A DNA stretch of 64,000 bases, from contig NZ_JANDBC010000002.1 in assembly GCF_024320785.1 (NCBI RefSeq), forward strand, positions 372,001 through 436,000. The letters are read 5' to 3'. Positions within the stretch are counted from its first letter, which is position 1, and each line of letters begins with the position of its first letter. Made by a program: the position numbers and the translations under genes. This DNA comes from Gracilimonas sediminicola (GTDB lineage Bacteria; Bacteroidota; Rhodothermia; Balneolales; Balneolaceae). The notes below the pieces were generated by a model, which did not search any database, was not told the DNA's origin, and saw nothing but the letters and a program-made list of their open reading frames with translations. This document shows positions 49,686-58,424 of this stretch, piece by piece.

Positions 49686-50708
49686 ATGATTTACAAAAAG
49701 CTTCTCAAACCCCTTTTATTTAAAACAGATGCGGAAAAAGCTCACGACTGGGCCCTCTCTATTGCATCCAAAACCAATAACTCGCCACTGCTGCAAACAC
49801 TGGCAGCAAGCCTGTATAACGAAACCCGCACGGAGTTAGAACAGGAATTGTTTGGCCTCACGTTTCCCAACCCGATTGGCCTGGCAGCCGGTTTTGATAA
49901 AAACGGGACAACTCCCAGGGCAATGCAAGCTCTTGGTTTCGGCTTTGTGGAAGTAGGCAGCATCACCGCCCAACCATCTGACGGAAATCCAAGACCGCGC
50001 GCCTTCAGGCTTCCCAAAGATCACTCCTTAATCAACCGGATGGGATTGAATAACGAAGGAGCTGATGCTATCACCAAACGACTTTCTTCACTGAATTTGG
50101 ATATTCCCCTGGGCGTGAATATTGCCAAAACAAACGATGCTTCCATTCATGGTGATGCTGCCCTGCAGGATTATTTATACAGCTACGAAAAGGCACAACC
50201 GGTTGCCGATTACATAACCATCAACATCTCGTGCCCCAATACCGGGGAGGGAAAAACTTTTGAAGACCCGGAAGCGCTCAGAGATTTACTCGCTACCCTT
50301 GAGCCCGGAAAAGAAGGGCAAAAGCCATCTTTAGTCAAGTTTACGGTAGATATCGAAAGAGAAAGCCTGGAAAATCTGGTCGGGATTTGTGAGGATTTTG
50401 GAGTGGCCGGTTATGTGGCTACCAATACTTCTTCCGTTAGGGATCAATTAGCAACCGGTGAAGATGTGTTGAATAGAATCGGCAATGGCGGATTAAGCGG
50501 AAGGGCGATTCAGCAAAGAAGTACACAAGTTGTACAGTGGCTGGCTGAGATCACCCAAAATGAGAAGCCGATTATTGGCGTTGGTGGAATTGACAGCCCG
50601 CGTGCAGCCATCGAGAAAATAGAAGCCGGAGCTTCCCTGATTCAGATTTATACCGGACTGGTTTATGAAGGCCCGGGATTGGTTAAAAGGATTAAAAGAC
50701 AGCTTTAA
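49686..50708 (+). CDS. pyrD: Dihydroorotate dehydrogenase, quinone-dependent (class 2)
   Basis: The enzyme oxidises dihydroorotate to orotate and passes electrons to the membrane quinone. The 340 residues have the class 2 N-terminal helical extension (MIYKKLLKPLLFKTDAEKAHDWAL) and FPNPIGLAAGFDKNG near 59-73, VGSITAQPSDGNPRPR near 92, NRMGLNN, the catalytic Ser region INISCPNTGEG near 175 and the FMN phosphate loop VGGIDSPRAAIEKI with LIQIYTGLVYEGP. It is convergent with the TPR lipoprotein gene (10-base gap). Confidence 0.96.
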   Translation: MIYKKLLKPLLFKTDAEKAHDWALSIASKTNNSPLLQTLAASLYNETRTELEQELFGLTFPNPIGLAAGFDKNGTTPRAMQALGFGFVEVGSITAQPSDGNPRPRAFRLPKDHSLINRMGLNNEGADAITKRLSSLNLDIPLGVNIAKTNDASIHGDAALQDYLYSYEKAQPVADYITINISCPNTGEGKTFEDPEALRDLLATLEPGKEGQKPSLVKFTVDIERESLENLVGICEDFGVAGYVATNTSSVRDQLATGEDVLNRIGNGGLSGRAIQQRSTQVVQWLAEITQNEKPIIGVGGIDSPRAAIEKIEAGASLIQIYTGLVYEGPGLVKRIKRQL

Positions 50709-50718
50709 ATACTGCTGA

Positions 50719-53460
50719 TCAATTATTGACCGGGAATGTAACCTTACACTCTACCGAAACAGCCTGTCCTTCGCTCATAACCGGCTCAAAACTTAATCCT
50801 GACTCAATCCCCTGCTCAAAGGCTGAAACGAGCTCAGCGGGCGCATTTTCGGTCTCCAGTGTAAACTCATCCACAACACCACGCCTATTCACCCGAAATA
50901 AGTAGGTTAACTCATTAACCTCGATGTCTTTCGGGATGGTTAGATTACTCAGGAACGACTGCATCCCACCCCTTACCGTTAGCTCTGCCCCGATACTTTC
51001 ACAACTCGTATAACCTTCGGCCGGTGATGTCTCCTCTTCAGCTATAATTTCAGGTTGCTCTGCCGGTTGTATCTCTTCTTTAACAACCGGCACGGCAAGT
51101 TCTTCCTTTATTCTGTTCACCTTTCCCACATAGTCAGAATCTGTAAATATTTCTAAAAAGGTGTCGGCTGCTGTACGGGCGCTGTCCCACATCGCTCCTT
51201 CATAAGGAAAAGATTCGGTAAACACGGGTTTGGTTAAGCTTGAGTCTACCAAAGACTGCAAATCCTGACGCATGTCTTCGGTGATGGTGGTGTCGTTTAG
51301 CGTGGCCTCAGCTGAATCCTTCTCCATTTGAAAGGCGGCTCTTTTTTGCTCCCATACATCATTCCGTTCAACCCAATCAGAAATTTTTGAACGGTAGTCC
51401 GGATTATCTTTTCCGGCCATCATATAAGACTGAATAGCCTCATAAAGTGCCTTGGGGGCAATCCGGTGTGTTGAATTATTGAGCGATAACTGTTTTAACC
51501 GGCTCGCCTTTTCAAGGTGTGATAGCGAGTCTTCCGAGTTGATTTCGTTATACACTTCGAAAGGACTTTTTGTGTTTTCCTTTTCCCCGAGTGTTAACGG
51601 GATTCCAAATTTCTCAGATACCCGGCGGGCATATTCCGTTTCAGGATATTCTTCGATAAGTCGGCGGGCATAATAACGAGCCTCGTCTTCGTTTTCCTGA
51701 ATAGAATAAAGCTCGGAGAGTGAGTACAGAGAAACCGTATTGATGTTCACTTTAGAAGGATTCTCAATGGCCTTCTGGAAATAATAGGTGGCACTGTCAG
51801 GTGAGTTTAACGACAGAAAAAACAAGTTTCCCAATTGATACTGATAGGATGCAATAAGTTCCTGTACCGAATCCTGCTCCTGTGGTGTAAAAGGAATCGC
51901 ACTCAAATCAATCTTTACATTAACCTGCTGTTGGTTTGATGCCGCACCGGAGCCTGCCACTGCACCATCGGCCTCATTCGAGATGGCTGAATAATCAATC
52001 ATGCTTTCAACCCGCCAGTTATCAGCTAAAGGCCGGTCGCCCCAAATAGCATAAAATTGCTGACGTACATTTTCCTGAACAACCGGGTTATTAGAATTCA
52101 GAAATCCATTACTCATGTTATTGGTAGCGTCCGATTCATCCTCATTTCTGTTTACCGTCACCAGTTGGTTTTGCTGTTGTTCCTGCTGCTCTTTCAGCCG
52201 TTCCAACTCGGCTATTTTCTTCTTCCGCAGTTCCACTAACACAGAGTCGAAGGCTTCCGGAGAAAGGCGTCCCAGACGAAGAAGGCTATCCTGCAGAGCT
52301 ATTTCAGATTTGAACCGGGCATAGTTACCAAAAGATTCTGCCAGCTCTTTTGCCTGAAAGTCTTCTGGAAGTTTTTCGGCGGCTACATTCTTCTGAGCTG
52401 CAGAATCATAGTATGCAGCGGCTTCTTCAAAATTATCATAGGAAAAACGGTAAATCTCGGCCAGGCCATAATAAGCCCGGGCAGCAATATCCGGGGTCGG
52501 CTGACGAAGGTTATTATGAAGCACGTTGTTGTACAGCTTTTCCGCACGTTTGTAATTATTGCGTTCGTGCTCTGTTCTGGCCAGTTCGAAATCGAGCTCA
52601 GCCTTGTATTCAAGATTCTTATCATCCCGAACCATGTCGTCAAAAATCTGAAAGGCTACTTCATTGCGACCAAGTGCGCGGGCCACTTCCGCTTTTTTGC
52701 GCTGAGACAAATACTGGATCCGGTATTCCACATAATGATTCTGAACTTTGTTATACGCATCAAAAGCAGCTTCGGGATTACCTAAGCGTTCGTAAACCTG
52801 CCCAAGTAAAAAGTATCCTTTCTCCCGGTATTCTTTCTTTTCAAGGTTTGGAAGAGCTTCCGAAAGTACGTTTGCCGCCACCTGCCAATTTTCCATCTTA
52901 ACGTGATGTTGGGCAAGCAAAGCCTTTGCTTCCGCACGGTAGCCTTCATTCCATTCCCCCTCAAGAAGTGTCAGCTGTTCAGATAGAAAGGCGATCCCTT
53001 CATTGTACAGCTCCATATCCAGCAATACTCTTCCCTGCCATAAAATAGATTTTTGCTGCATATCAGGGTTCTCGGTAGTCACGAACAACTCTTTAAACTT
53101 CTGATCTGCCGAGAAATATTCCTGCCTGAAATAATACGACTTACCGATTAAGCCGATGGCATCGTCCACCCATTTCGTTTCTTCGTAGCGTCGAAGTACA
53201 TCGGCTCCTTTCTGAATGGCTTTATCAAAATCCGAAGCTCCTGCATTTACCGGTTTGGGGTGAATCCGGATGGGCTGAAGCGGATTATACTCGCGCTGCT
53301 GATCCAGGTTTTTTTGAAGCCCCGACTGGTAACTCTTCTGGGCATTGTAATAGGTGTTATAATAAGCGTTGAAATTCTTCCATTTTGATTGGAACGAGGT
53401 TTTACACCCTGTCAATAGAATCAAAACAAAAGAAATAAAAAGGAGTCTGCGCATCATCAT
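50719..53460 (-). CDS. Large TPR lipoprotein, SprE/PorW-like, with TonB-C-like end
   Basis: The 913-residue precursor has a lipoprotein signal with C19 (LILLTGC). The mature start SKWKNFNAYYNTYYNAQKSY resembles the SprE/PorW proteins of the type IX secretion machinery and gliding, which start with a Tyr/Asn-rich segment. TPR-type helical repeats fill residues of about 70-370 and 560-640; the middle has a coiled-coil KKIAELERLKEQQEQQQ and a polar linker. Residues of about 825-913 (TYLFRVNRRGVVDEFTLE) look like the C-terminal domain of energy-transducing TonB proteins. Localised to the outer membrane's inner face by inference. It follows pyruvate kinase on the same strand, 22 bases after it. 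Confidence 0.72.
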   Translation of the reverse strand: MMMRRLLFISFVLILLTGCKTSFQSKWKNFNAYYNTYYNAQKSYQSGLQKNLDQQREYNPLQPIRIHPKPVNAGASDFDKAIQKGADVLRRYEETKWVDDAIGLIGKSYYFRQEYFSADQKFKELFVTTENPDMQQKSILWQGRVLLDMELYNEGIAFLSEQLTLLEGEWNEGYRAEAKALLAQHHVKMENWQVAANVLSEALPNLEKKEYREKGYFLLGQVYERLGNPEAAFDAYNKVQNHYVEYRIQYLSQRKKAEVARALGRNEVAFQIFDDMVRDDKNLEYKAELDFELARTEHERNNYKRAEKLYNNVLHNNLRQPTPDIAARAYYGLAEIYRFSYDNFEEAAAYYDSAAQKNVAAEKLPEDFQAKELAESFGNYARFKSEIALQDSLLRLGRLSPEAFDSVLVELRKKKIAELERLKEQQEQQQNQLVTVNRNEDESDATNNMSNGFLNSNNPVVQENVRQQFYAIWGDRPLADNWRVESMIDYSAISNEADGAVAGSGAASNQQQVNVKIDLSAIPFTPQEQDSVQELIASYQYQLGNLFFLSLNSPDSATYYFQKAIENPSKVNINTVSLYSLSELYSIQENEDEARYYARRLIEEYPETEYARRVSEKFGIPLTLGEKENTKSPFEVYNEINSEDSLSHLEKASRLKQLSLNNSTHRIAPKALYEAIQSYMMAGKDNPDYRSKISDWVERNDVWEQKRAAFQMEKDSAEATLNDTTITEDMRQDLQSLVDSSLTKPVFTESFPYEGAMWDSARTAADTFLEIFTDSDYVGKVNRIKEELAVPVVKEEIQPAEQPEIIAEEETSPAEGYTSCESIGAELTVRGGMQSFLSNLTIPKDIEVNELTYLFRVNRRGVVDEFTLETENAPAELVSAFEQGIESGLSFEPVMSEGQAVSVECKVTFPVNN

Positions 53461-53482
53461 GTTGTTGCTTTAACGCACTGCT

Positions 53483-54916
53483 TTATTCAATCGTACTTAC
53501 TTTGATCATGTTTGTGCGGCCACGTTTGGCGATAGGCATGCCCGTAGCTACAATCACACGGTCACCATTTTTAACCATGCCGTTTTCGTGAAGGTAATCC
53601 TCCATCATCCGAACGCTTCTGTCAGTGTCAAAAAGTTCATCCAGTCGTACCGAATATACGCCCCACACAAGATTTAACTGGCGGCGCACTTTTTGGCTTT
53701 CGGTAAAAGCAACAATGGGTACTTTGGGACGAAATTTAGCGATTCGCCGGGCCGTGTTTCCAGAATGGGTGATCGTGCTTATGGCTTTTGCCTCTACATT
53801 ATCAGCAATGGTAACGCAGGAATAGGCTAATGATTCTATTACCTGTTTTTCTTTCCATTCCGGTTTTCGATAGCCTAGGCTGTTGTAAATTTGCGGGCGC
53901 TTCTCTTCCACCGAGCGGCAAATCCGATCCATCACATTCACAGCTTCCATCGGGTATTTACCGGCCGCTGTTTCTCCGGAAAGCATTACGGCGTCGGTTC
54001 CATCCAGTACCGCATTGGCAACATCTGAACTCTCAGCACGAGTTGGGCGTGGATTATTGATCATTGAATCCAGCATTTGTGTAGCCGTAATTACCGGCTT
54101 ACCGGCCATCCGGCATTTCTCGATAATCATTTTCTGAACGATGGGAACCTGTTCTGTGGGTATCTCAATTCCCAAATCGCCGCGGGCTACCATAATGCCA
54201 TCTGCTTCTTCAATAATCTCATCGATTACATCCAGAGCTTCCGGTTTTTCAATTTTTGCAATAATGGCTGCCTGACTTCCCGCTGCTCTCACTCGGGAAA
54301 TTATATCCCGAACGTCTTTCGCTGATCTAACAAACGACAGGGCGATCAGGTCCACATCCTGCTTAATCCCGAATTCCAGATCCTTTAGGTCTTTTTCGGT
54401 TAAGGATGGAATTGAAATCCTCACATTGGGAAGGTTAACACCTTTTCGTGATTTCAGCTCGCCACCAATTACCACCTTTGCCTGCAGGGAATCCGGCTTT
54501 TTCTCGATCACCTTAAATTCAAGCAGGCCGTCATCAAGAAGAATGGAATTACCGACTTCGGCTTCATGCAGCAGGTTTTTATAGTCGATGGGGATTACGG
54601 AACTGTCTCCGGTTACATCTTCCCCGGTAATTTTCACGATGGAGCCAGTTTCCAATTCAACCCCACCGTTTTTCATTTGGCCCACTCTGATTTTAGGGCC
54701 TTGCAAATCCATTAAAACCGGAACGCTATATTCATATTTCTTAGCTGTTTTCCGGATATGTTTAATCACTTTGGCATGATCTTCATGGGTGCCGTGTGAA
54801 AAATTCACCCGGGCGACGTTCATACCGTGTAATAAAAGTTCTTCTATCTTGTTAAGAGTGTTACAGCTGGGGCCAATAGTACATACAATTTTTGTTCGGC
54901 GCCTTGCAGATATCAT
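53483..54916 (-). CDS. pyk: Pyruvate kinase
   Basis: It converts phosphoenolpyruvate and ADP to pyruvate and ATP, the last step of glycolysis. The 477 residues have the N-terminal TKIVCTIGPSC, ARVNFSHG near residue 33, the active-site Lys region IIAKIEKPEALD near 220, MVARGDLGIEIPTEQVP near 243 and TRAESSDVANAVLDGTDAVMLSGETAAGKYP near 300. The C-terminal allosteric domain is complete. The TPR lipoprotein gene follows 22 bases downstream, but its function is unrelated, so cotranscription may be incidental. Confidence 0.97.
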   Translation of the reverse strand: MISARRRTKIVCTIGPSCNTLNKIEELLLHGMNVARVNFSHGTHEDHAKVIKHIRKTAKKYEYSVPVLMDLQGPKIRVGQMKNGGVELETGSIVKITGEDVTGDSSVIPIDYKNLLHEAEVGNSILLDDGLLEFKVIEKKPDSLQAKVVIGGELKSRKGVNLPNVRISIPSLTEKDLKDLEFGIKQDVDLIALSFVRSAKDVRDIISRVRAAGSQAAIIAKIEKPEALDVIDEIIEEADGIMVARGDLGIEIPTEQVPIVQKMIIEKCRMAGKPVITATQMLDSMINNPRPTRAESSDVANAVLDGTDAVMLSGETAAGKYPMEAVNVMDRICRSVEEKRPQIYNSLGYRKPEWKEKQVIESLAYSCVTIADNVEAKAISTITHSGNTARRIAKFRPKVPIVAFTESQKVRRQLNLVWGVYSVRLDELFDTDRSVRMMEDYLHENGMVKNGDRVIVATGMPIAKRGRTNMIKVSTIE

Positions 54917-55015
54917 ATAGAGTGTTTATTTAAAGTGAGCAAGTGTTTTAACATAGTTAAGATAGGTTAAATGTTACAATCATTGTGAATTGTTTTTTAA
55001 AAAAGAGGCCTCACC

Positions 55016-56437
55016 ATGAAATTACTACCCAGAGATTTTTTTTACTCCCTTTCCCTCATAGGTTTACTACTACTGATTTCAGGTTGTAACAGTTCTTATA
55101 TAGAAGATGTTAAACGAGGGTCTGATTATGCATACCAACCCGGTCATCCTGAATTGAGAACTGAAATAGCCGGAGTAATCAGTTCCAGTCAACAACTTAA
55201 ATTATTGGTTTCAGGAAGTATCCCCAAAAACAGCCTGGTATTCAAAAAAGACGAAGACAACTTACAGGCTAAAGTGAGCATTGAAATTGAGATCAGAAAC
55301 ACAGACCAAAATAAGGCTGAGTCTTTTAACTACCCTATTAAATTGGACCGTACTTTAGCCACCAGCGGCTTTGAAGACGACATTTACCTGTTTAACAAAG
55401 AGTTTAATATATCCCCGGGCAAATATTCCGTGACCGTAGCAGCTACTGATGAGGCTACCGGTAAAACTACCATAAGAAGTGGTGAAGTAAACCTGCCGGA
55501 TTTAGAAGAAGAAGTAACGAATATTACCAATATCCGGATTTTTGCTAAAGCGGAAGAGCTCAATAATAACTTTTTCCCGGTTACAACTTACGATGTAAGC
55601 CTTGCCGCCGACAGCCTTAAATTTGAATTTCAGTTATTCAATTCTACCTCCGACCCGGTTACCCTGCAGGCCCGGTTAATTAAATTCCGCTCAGACAGTT
55701 CCTATTCCTCCCCCATGAGCTTTGTGAACAGATCTTCTTCAAGCATTAAATATAAAGGCATTGACTACCGTGACTTTGAAGTTATACAAAGCACTCAACG
55801 ACAGCTTAGCCAGCCCGGTAATGTGACCATCGAGTTTGCTTTTGAGAATCTTCCAAGGGGCAATTATCGGTTTGAGGTGAGTCCAAACCTAAACGATAAG
55901 GAAACCCTGTACAAAGCCCGGGACTTTTCCATTAAAAGTAACAACTACCCATCCGTTAAATCTGCAGAAGAACTTGCTGCTCCACTCATCTACCTGATGC
56001 CGGACAAGGAGTACGAAGAACTTATGGCTATCGAAAACTCCGACTCTTTGAAAGCAGCGATCGACCGTTTCTGGCTAAGTAATATTCAAAATTCAGCCCT
56101 AGCCAGAAATATAATTTCCCTTTACTATCAGAGAGTGGAAGAGGCTAACAAGCTTTTCTCTAATTTTAAAGAAGGCTGGAAAACAGATATGGGTATGGTT
56201 TACATTTTATTGGGCCCGCCGCTTTATCAGAATCGAAGCTTAAATGAGATTCAGTGGTCTTACAACTATAATGCGAGCTTACCGGAATACACGTTTTATT
56301 TTAAACGGAGCAAATCAAAATCCGATTTCTATCCTTTCGACCACTACATACTTCAACGAGACAACACCTATTTTCAAATAGAATACAGAGTAAAACAACT
56401 CTGGTTGTCAGGTAGTATTATCAATTCAAATATTTGA
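55016..56437 (+). CDS. GWxTD domain lipoprotein (first of three)
   Basis: The 473-residue precursor has a lipoprotein signal with C24 (LLLISGC). The middle is beta-rich: an Ig-like module with SPGKYSVTVAATDEATGKTT near 125-145 and a second with LPRGNYRFEVSPN near 285. The C-terminal 150 residues carry the conserved FWLSNIQNSALARNIISLYYQRVEEANKLFSNFKE helix pair and GWKTDMG at 387-393, followed by VYILLGPP: the GWxTD signature. Its function is unknown. It is close in sequence to the gene at 61985, which lies across the SusC/SusD pair on the same strand. No promoter box found upstream. Confidence 0.85.
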   Translation: MKLLPRDFFYSLSLIGLLLLISGCNSSYIEDVKRGSDYAYQPGHPELRTEIAGVISSSQQLKLLVSGSIPKNSLVFKKDEDNLQAKVSIEIEIRNTDQNKAESFNYPIKLDRTLATSGFEDDIYLFNKEFNISPGKYSVTVAATDEATGKTTIRSGEVNLPDLEEEVTNITNIRIFAKAEELNNNFFPVTTYDVSLAADSLKFEFQLFNSTSDPVTLQARLIKFRSDSSYSSPMSFVNRSSSSIKYKGIDYRDFEVIQSTQRQLSQPGNVTIEFAFENLPRGNYRFEVSPNLNDKETLYKARDFSIKSNNYPSVKSAEELAAPLIYLMPDKEYEELMAIENSDSLKAAIDRFWLSNIQNSALARNIISLYYQRVEEANKLFSNFKEGWKTDMGMVYILLGPPLYQNRSLNEIQWSYNYNASLPEYTFYFKRSKSKSDFYPFDHYILQRDNTYFQIEYRVKQLWLSGSIINSNI

Positions 56438-56858
56438 TACACTACAATACTTAGACAGGCCTGAACTCTGGTGGCTATAAAAATAATATCAGCGAATGCT
56501 GGGGTCTTTTCAGGTAAATAAGCGAGTCGTTAACGACATCGCAGAAGACAAGAACTGAATGTAAGGGTACATCCATTTCAAGTATTCGGACCCTAAACTG
56601 CCTTTTCCGACGGCTAAATTTCGTTAGGGTGACGGTGCAAATAGTAAACAATTGGGCAAGATTGAGTCGTGAAGATTTTTTCATGAATCCCATTTGGGGG
56701 ATTTTACAGAGTGATTACCTGATTGTAGTAAACGACTCTTTCTCTATTACCTCTCCGTTCCCAACTTAACAACGATATCCCTTTCTAAATTATTAATACC
56801 CTGAATTCGAGATGAATATAGCTTACAACAGTAAGTACTCAAGTCAGATTGCAAGGCA
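56438..56858. other. Intergenic region with a 12-bp palindrome
   Basis: About 420 bases between the first GWxTD gene and the SusD terminator hold no convincing gene. A 72-codon minus-strand frame at 56475-56693 lacks any domain pattern and start support. GTCGTTAACGAC at 56526-56537 is a perfect palindrome with near-palindromic GCGA and aTCGC flanks, possibly an operator; AACGACTC recurs in inverted form near 56731. Confidence 0.4.
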
Positions 56859-56890
56859 TAAAAAAAGCTGCCCTCGTTAGAGAGCAGCTC
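56859..56890 (-). terminator. Rho-independent terminator of the susCD operon
   Basis: On the minus strand a 10-bp stem with one mismatch (plus 56866-56875 with 56880-56889) and a 4-base loop is followed by a U run (A at 56860-56866). It lies about 36 bases after the SusD stop. Confidence 0.85.
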
Positions 56891-56925
56891 TTAAATATCA
56901 ATTGAATGAATTGATTAGCTAAGGC

Positions 56926-58404
56926 TTATTGATCCCACCATACATTGGTAGTTGGTGCATCAGGACCTTGAGCATCAACAGCGGCGTTGTAGTTCTCCGT
57001 ATTGTTAGTCGCCTCAGAAGTTGGGTACGTAAAACGTACAGGTATTTGATTCAATACCCCCCACTCGTTTGGCTCTAAATCAGGATAACCTAAACGTCTC
57101 CATTCAGACCATGCTTCGTAGCCGTTTGGAAACAATGCCAGCCATTTCTGGTAACCAATCTGCTCTTCCCAAGTTGTAGAACTGTAAGCAACTTCAGGAT
57201 TTGCAAGATAAGCGGTAAAATTAGCTTGATCGAATACGCCCCACTGGTTCCATGAAGCTTCGATACCTGCATTGTAATGATCGGCAGCTACTCCGGTAAT
57301 CCAACCACGCTCAACGGCTTCTGCTTGCGCAAACTCCATTTCAGCTACGGTAATAATTGGAAGTGGAGCGTCTTGCTGCCCAACTCCTGGGCCACCGGCA
57401 CCAATAGCAGAACCCGGGAATGAAATTGCCGAGTTCGGAAGGTTACCAGCATTCTGCAAGAATGGTATTCCTTCAATTTCATCGAAGGTCACTTCACTGT
57501 CTCCATTGTCTTCATCCGGAGCAGGATTTGCATATACCAGGATTCGGTAGTCATTCAGGGCCTTCATGGTATCCGCTATCGTTTTATGGATAGCATAGTC
57601 AGTTCGTGTTCGGAACCGGCTGTACCATGGGTTTTCGTTATCCGCATTAGATAAATACGGATACATAACATCTTCCTGAATAATGCCATCACTAACGGCA
57701 TCTGCGAATTCTGTTGAGCCTAAAGAAGCATTTGCTTCAGACAGGCGCAGTGCAGCACGCGCACGCAGACTGTTTGCAAAAGCTGCCCACTGATCCATAT
57801 CACCTTCAAAGATGATATCTCCCACAACAGCTGCGGAATTTGGATCAATCTGCTCAGCCGCTGCTTTCAACTCTGCAATAAGATCAGAGTAGATAGCGTC
57901 TTGTGCATCGTATGCAGGCTGAAGGTTTTCTCTACCCTGAAGTGCTTCAGAGTAAGGAACCATTCCCCAACGATCAGTGATCATCATGTAGAAATAGGCC
58001 TTCAGAATACGAGCCACAGCAATCTGGTTGGCATTGCTACCACCGGAAAGTACGTTGCCGGCTGTTTCAGGGTTAGAATTTAGATCAATAATGGTCTGCA
58101 GATCCTGTAGCGGACCTGTGTACCATCCGTTAAAGTTGGCATTTACGTTACGGTACTCCTGGTCGTCAGTGTACTGAGTTTCCCCAATATACTGCACCCA
58201 AAGAGTTCCCATTACGGCGCCAACCTTACTATCCATGCTTTTCTGAGCATTCGTAAGCAATAACTCAGTTCTTACCTGTGATGGGTTATTTGGATCCGTA
58301 TTGATGTTTCCAAAATCATCACAGCTCGCAAATAGAACGGTCACTAATGTAACAAGAACTATGCTTTTTACGGCTTTCATATAATTTTTATTTAAAAAGT
58401 TCAT
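56926..58404 (-). CDS. SusD/RagB-family outer membrane lipoprotein
   Basis: The start is ATG 58404, with AGGAGA 9 bases upstream. The 492-residue protein has a lipoprotein signal ending FASC, then DDFGNINTDPNNPSQVRTELLLTNAQ, the opening of SusD-like proteins. Aromatic/helical TPR-like segments follow, with a domain containing AVERGWITGVAADHYNAGIEASWNQWG and GYQKWLALFPNGYEAWSEWRRLGYP, typical of the SusD_like/RagB branch. It caps the TonB-dependent SusC channel encoded 20 bases upstream in the transcript. The ligand, a sugar or peptide, is unknown; no glycoside hydrolase gene is nearby. Confidence 0.93.
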   Translation of the reverse strand: MNFLNKNYMKAVKSIVLVTLVTVLFASCDDFGNINTDPNNPSQVRTELLLTNAQKSMDSKVGAVMGTLWVQYIGETQYTDDQEYRNVNANFNGWYTGPLQDLQTIIDLNSNPETAGNVLSGGSNANQIAVARILKAYFYMMITDRWGMVPYSEALQGRENLQPAYDAQDAIYSDLIAELKAAAEQIDPNSAAVVGDIIFEGDMDQWAAFANSLRARAALRLSEANASLGSTEFADAVSDGIIQEDVMYPYLSNADNENPWYSRFRTRTDYAIHKTIADTMKALNDYRILVYANPAPDEDNGDSEVTFDEIEGIPFLQNAGNLPNSAISFPGSAIGAGGPGVGQQDAPLPIITVAEMEFAQAEAVERGWITGVAADHYNAGIEASWNQWGVFDQANFTAYLANPEVAYSSTTWEEQIGYQKWLALFPNGYEAWSEWRRLGYPDLEPNEWGVLNQIPVRFTYPTSEATNNTENYNAAVDAQGPDAPTTNVWWDQ

Positions 58405-58424
58405 AATAATCTATCTCCTATGAT

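Noticed and set aside
52350-52901. 183-codon plus-strand frame
   Set aside because: Antisense to the TPR lipoprotein; rich in His/Pro/Gln, as expected of a shadow frame.
56475-56693. 72-codon minus-strand frame in the gap before susD
   Set aside because: No signal peptide, domain pattern or ribosome binding site; the frame reads like chance coding.
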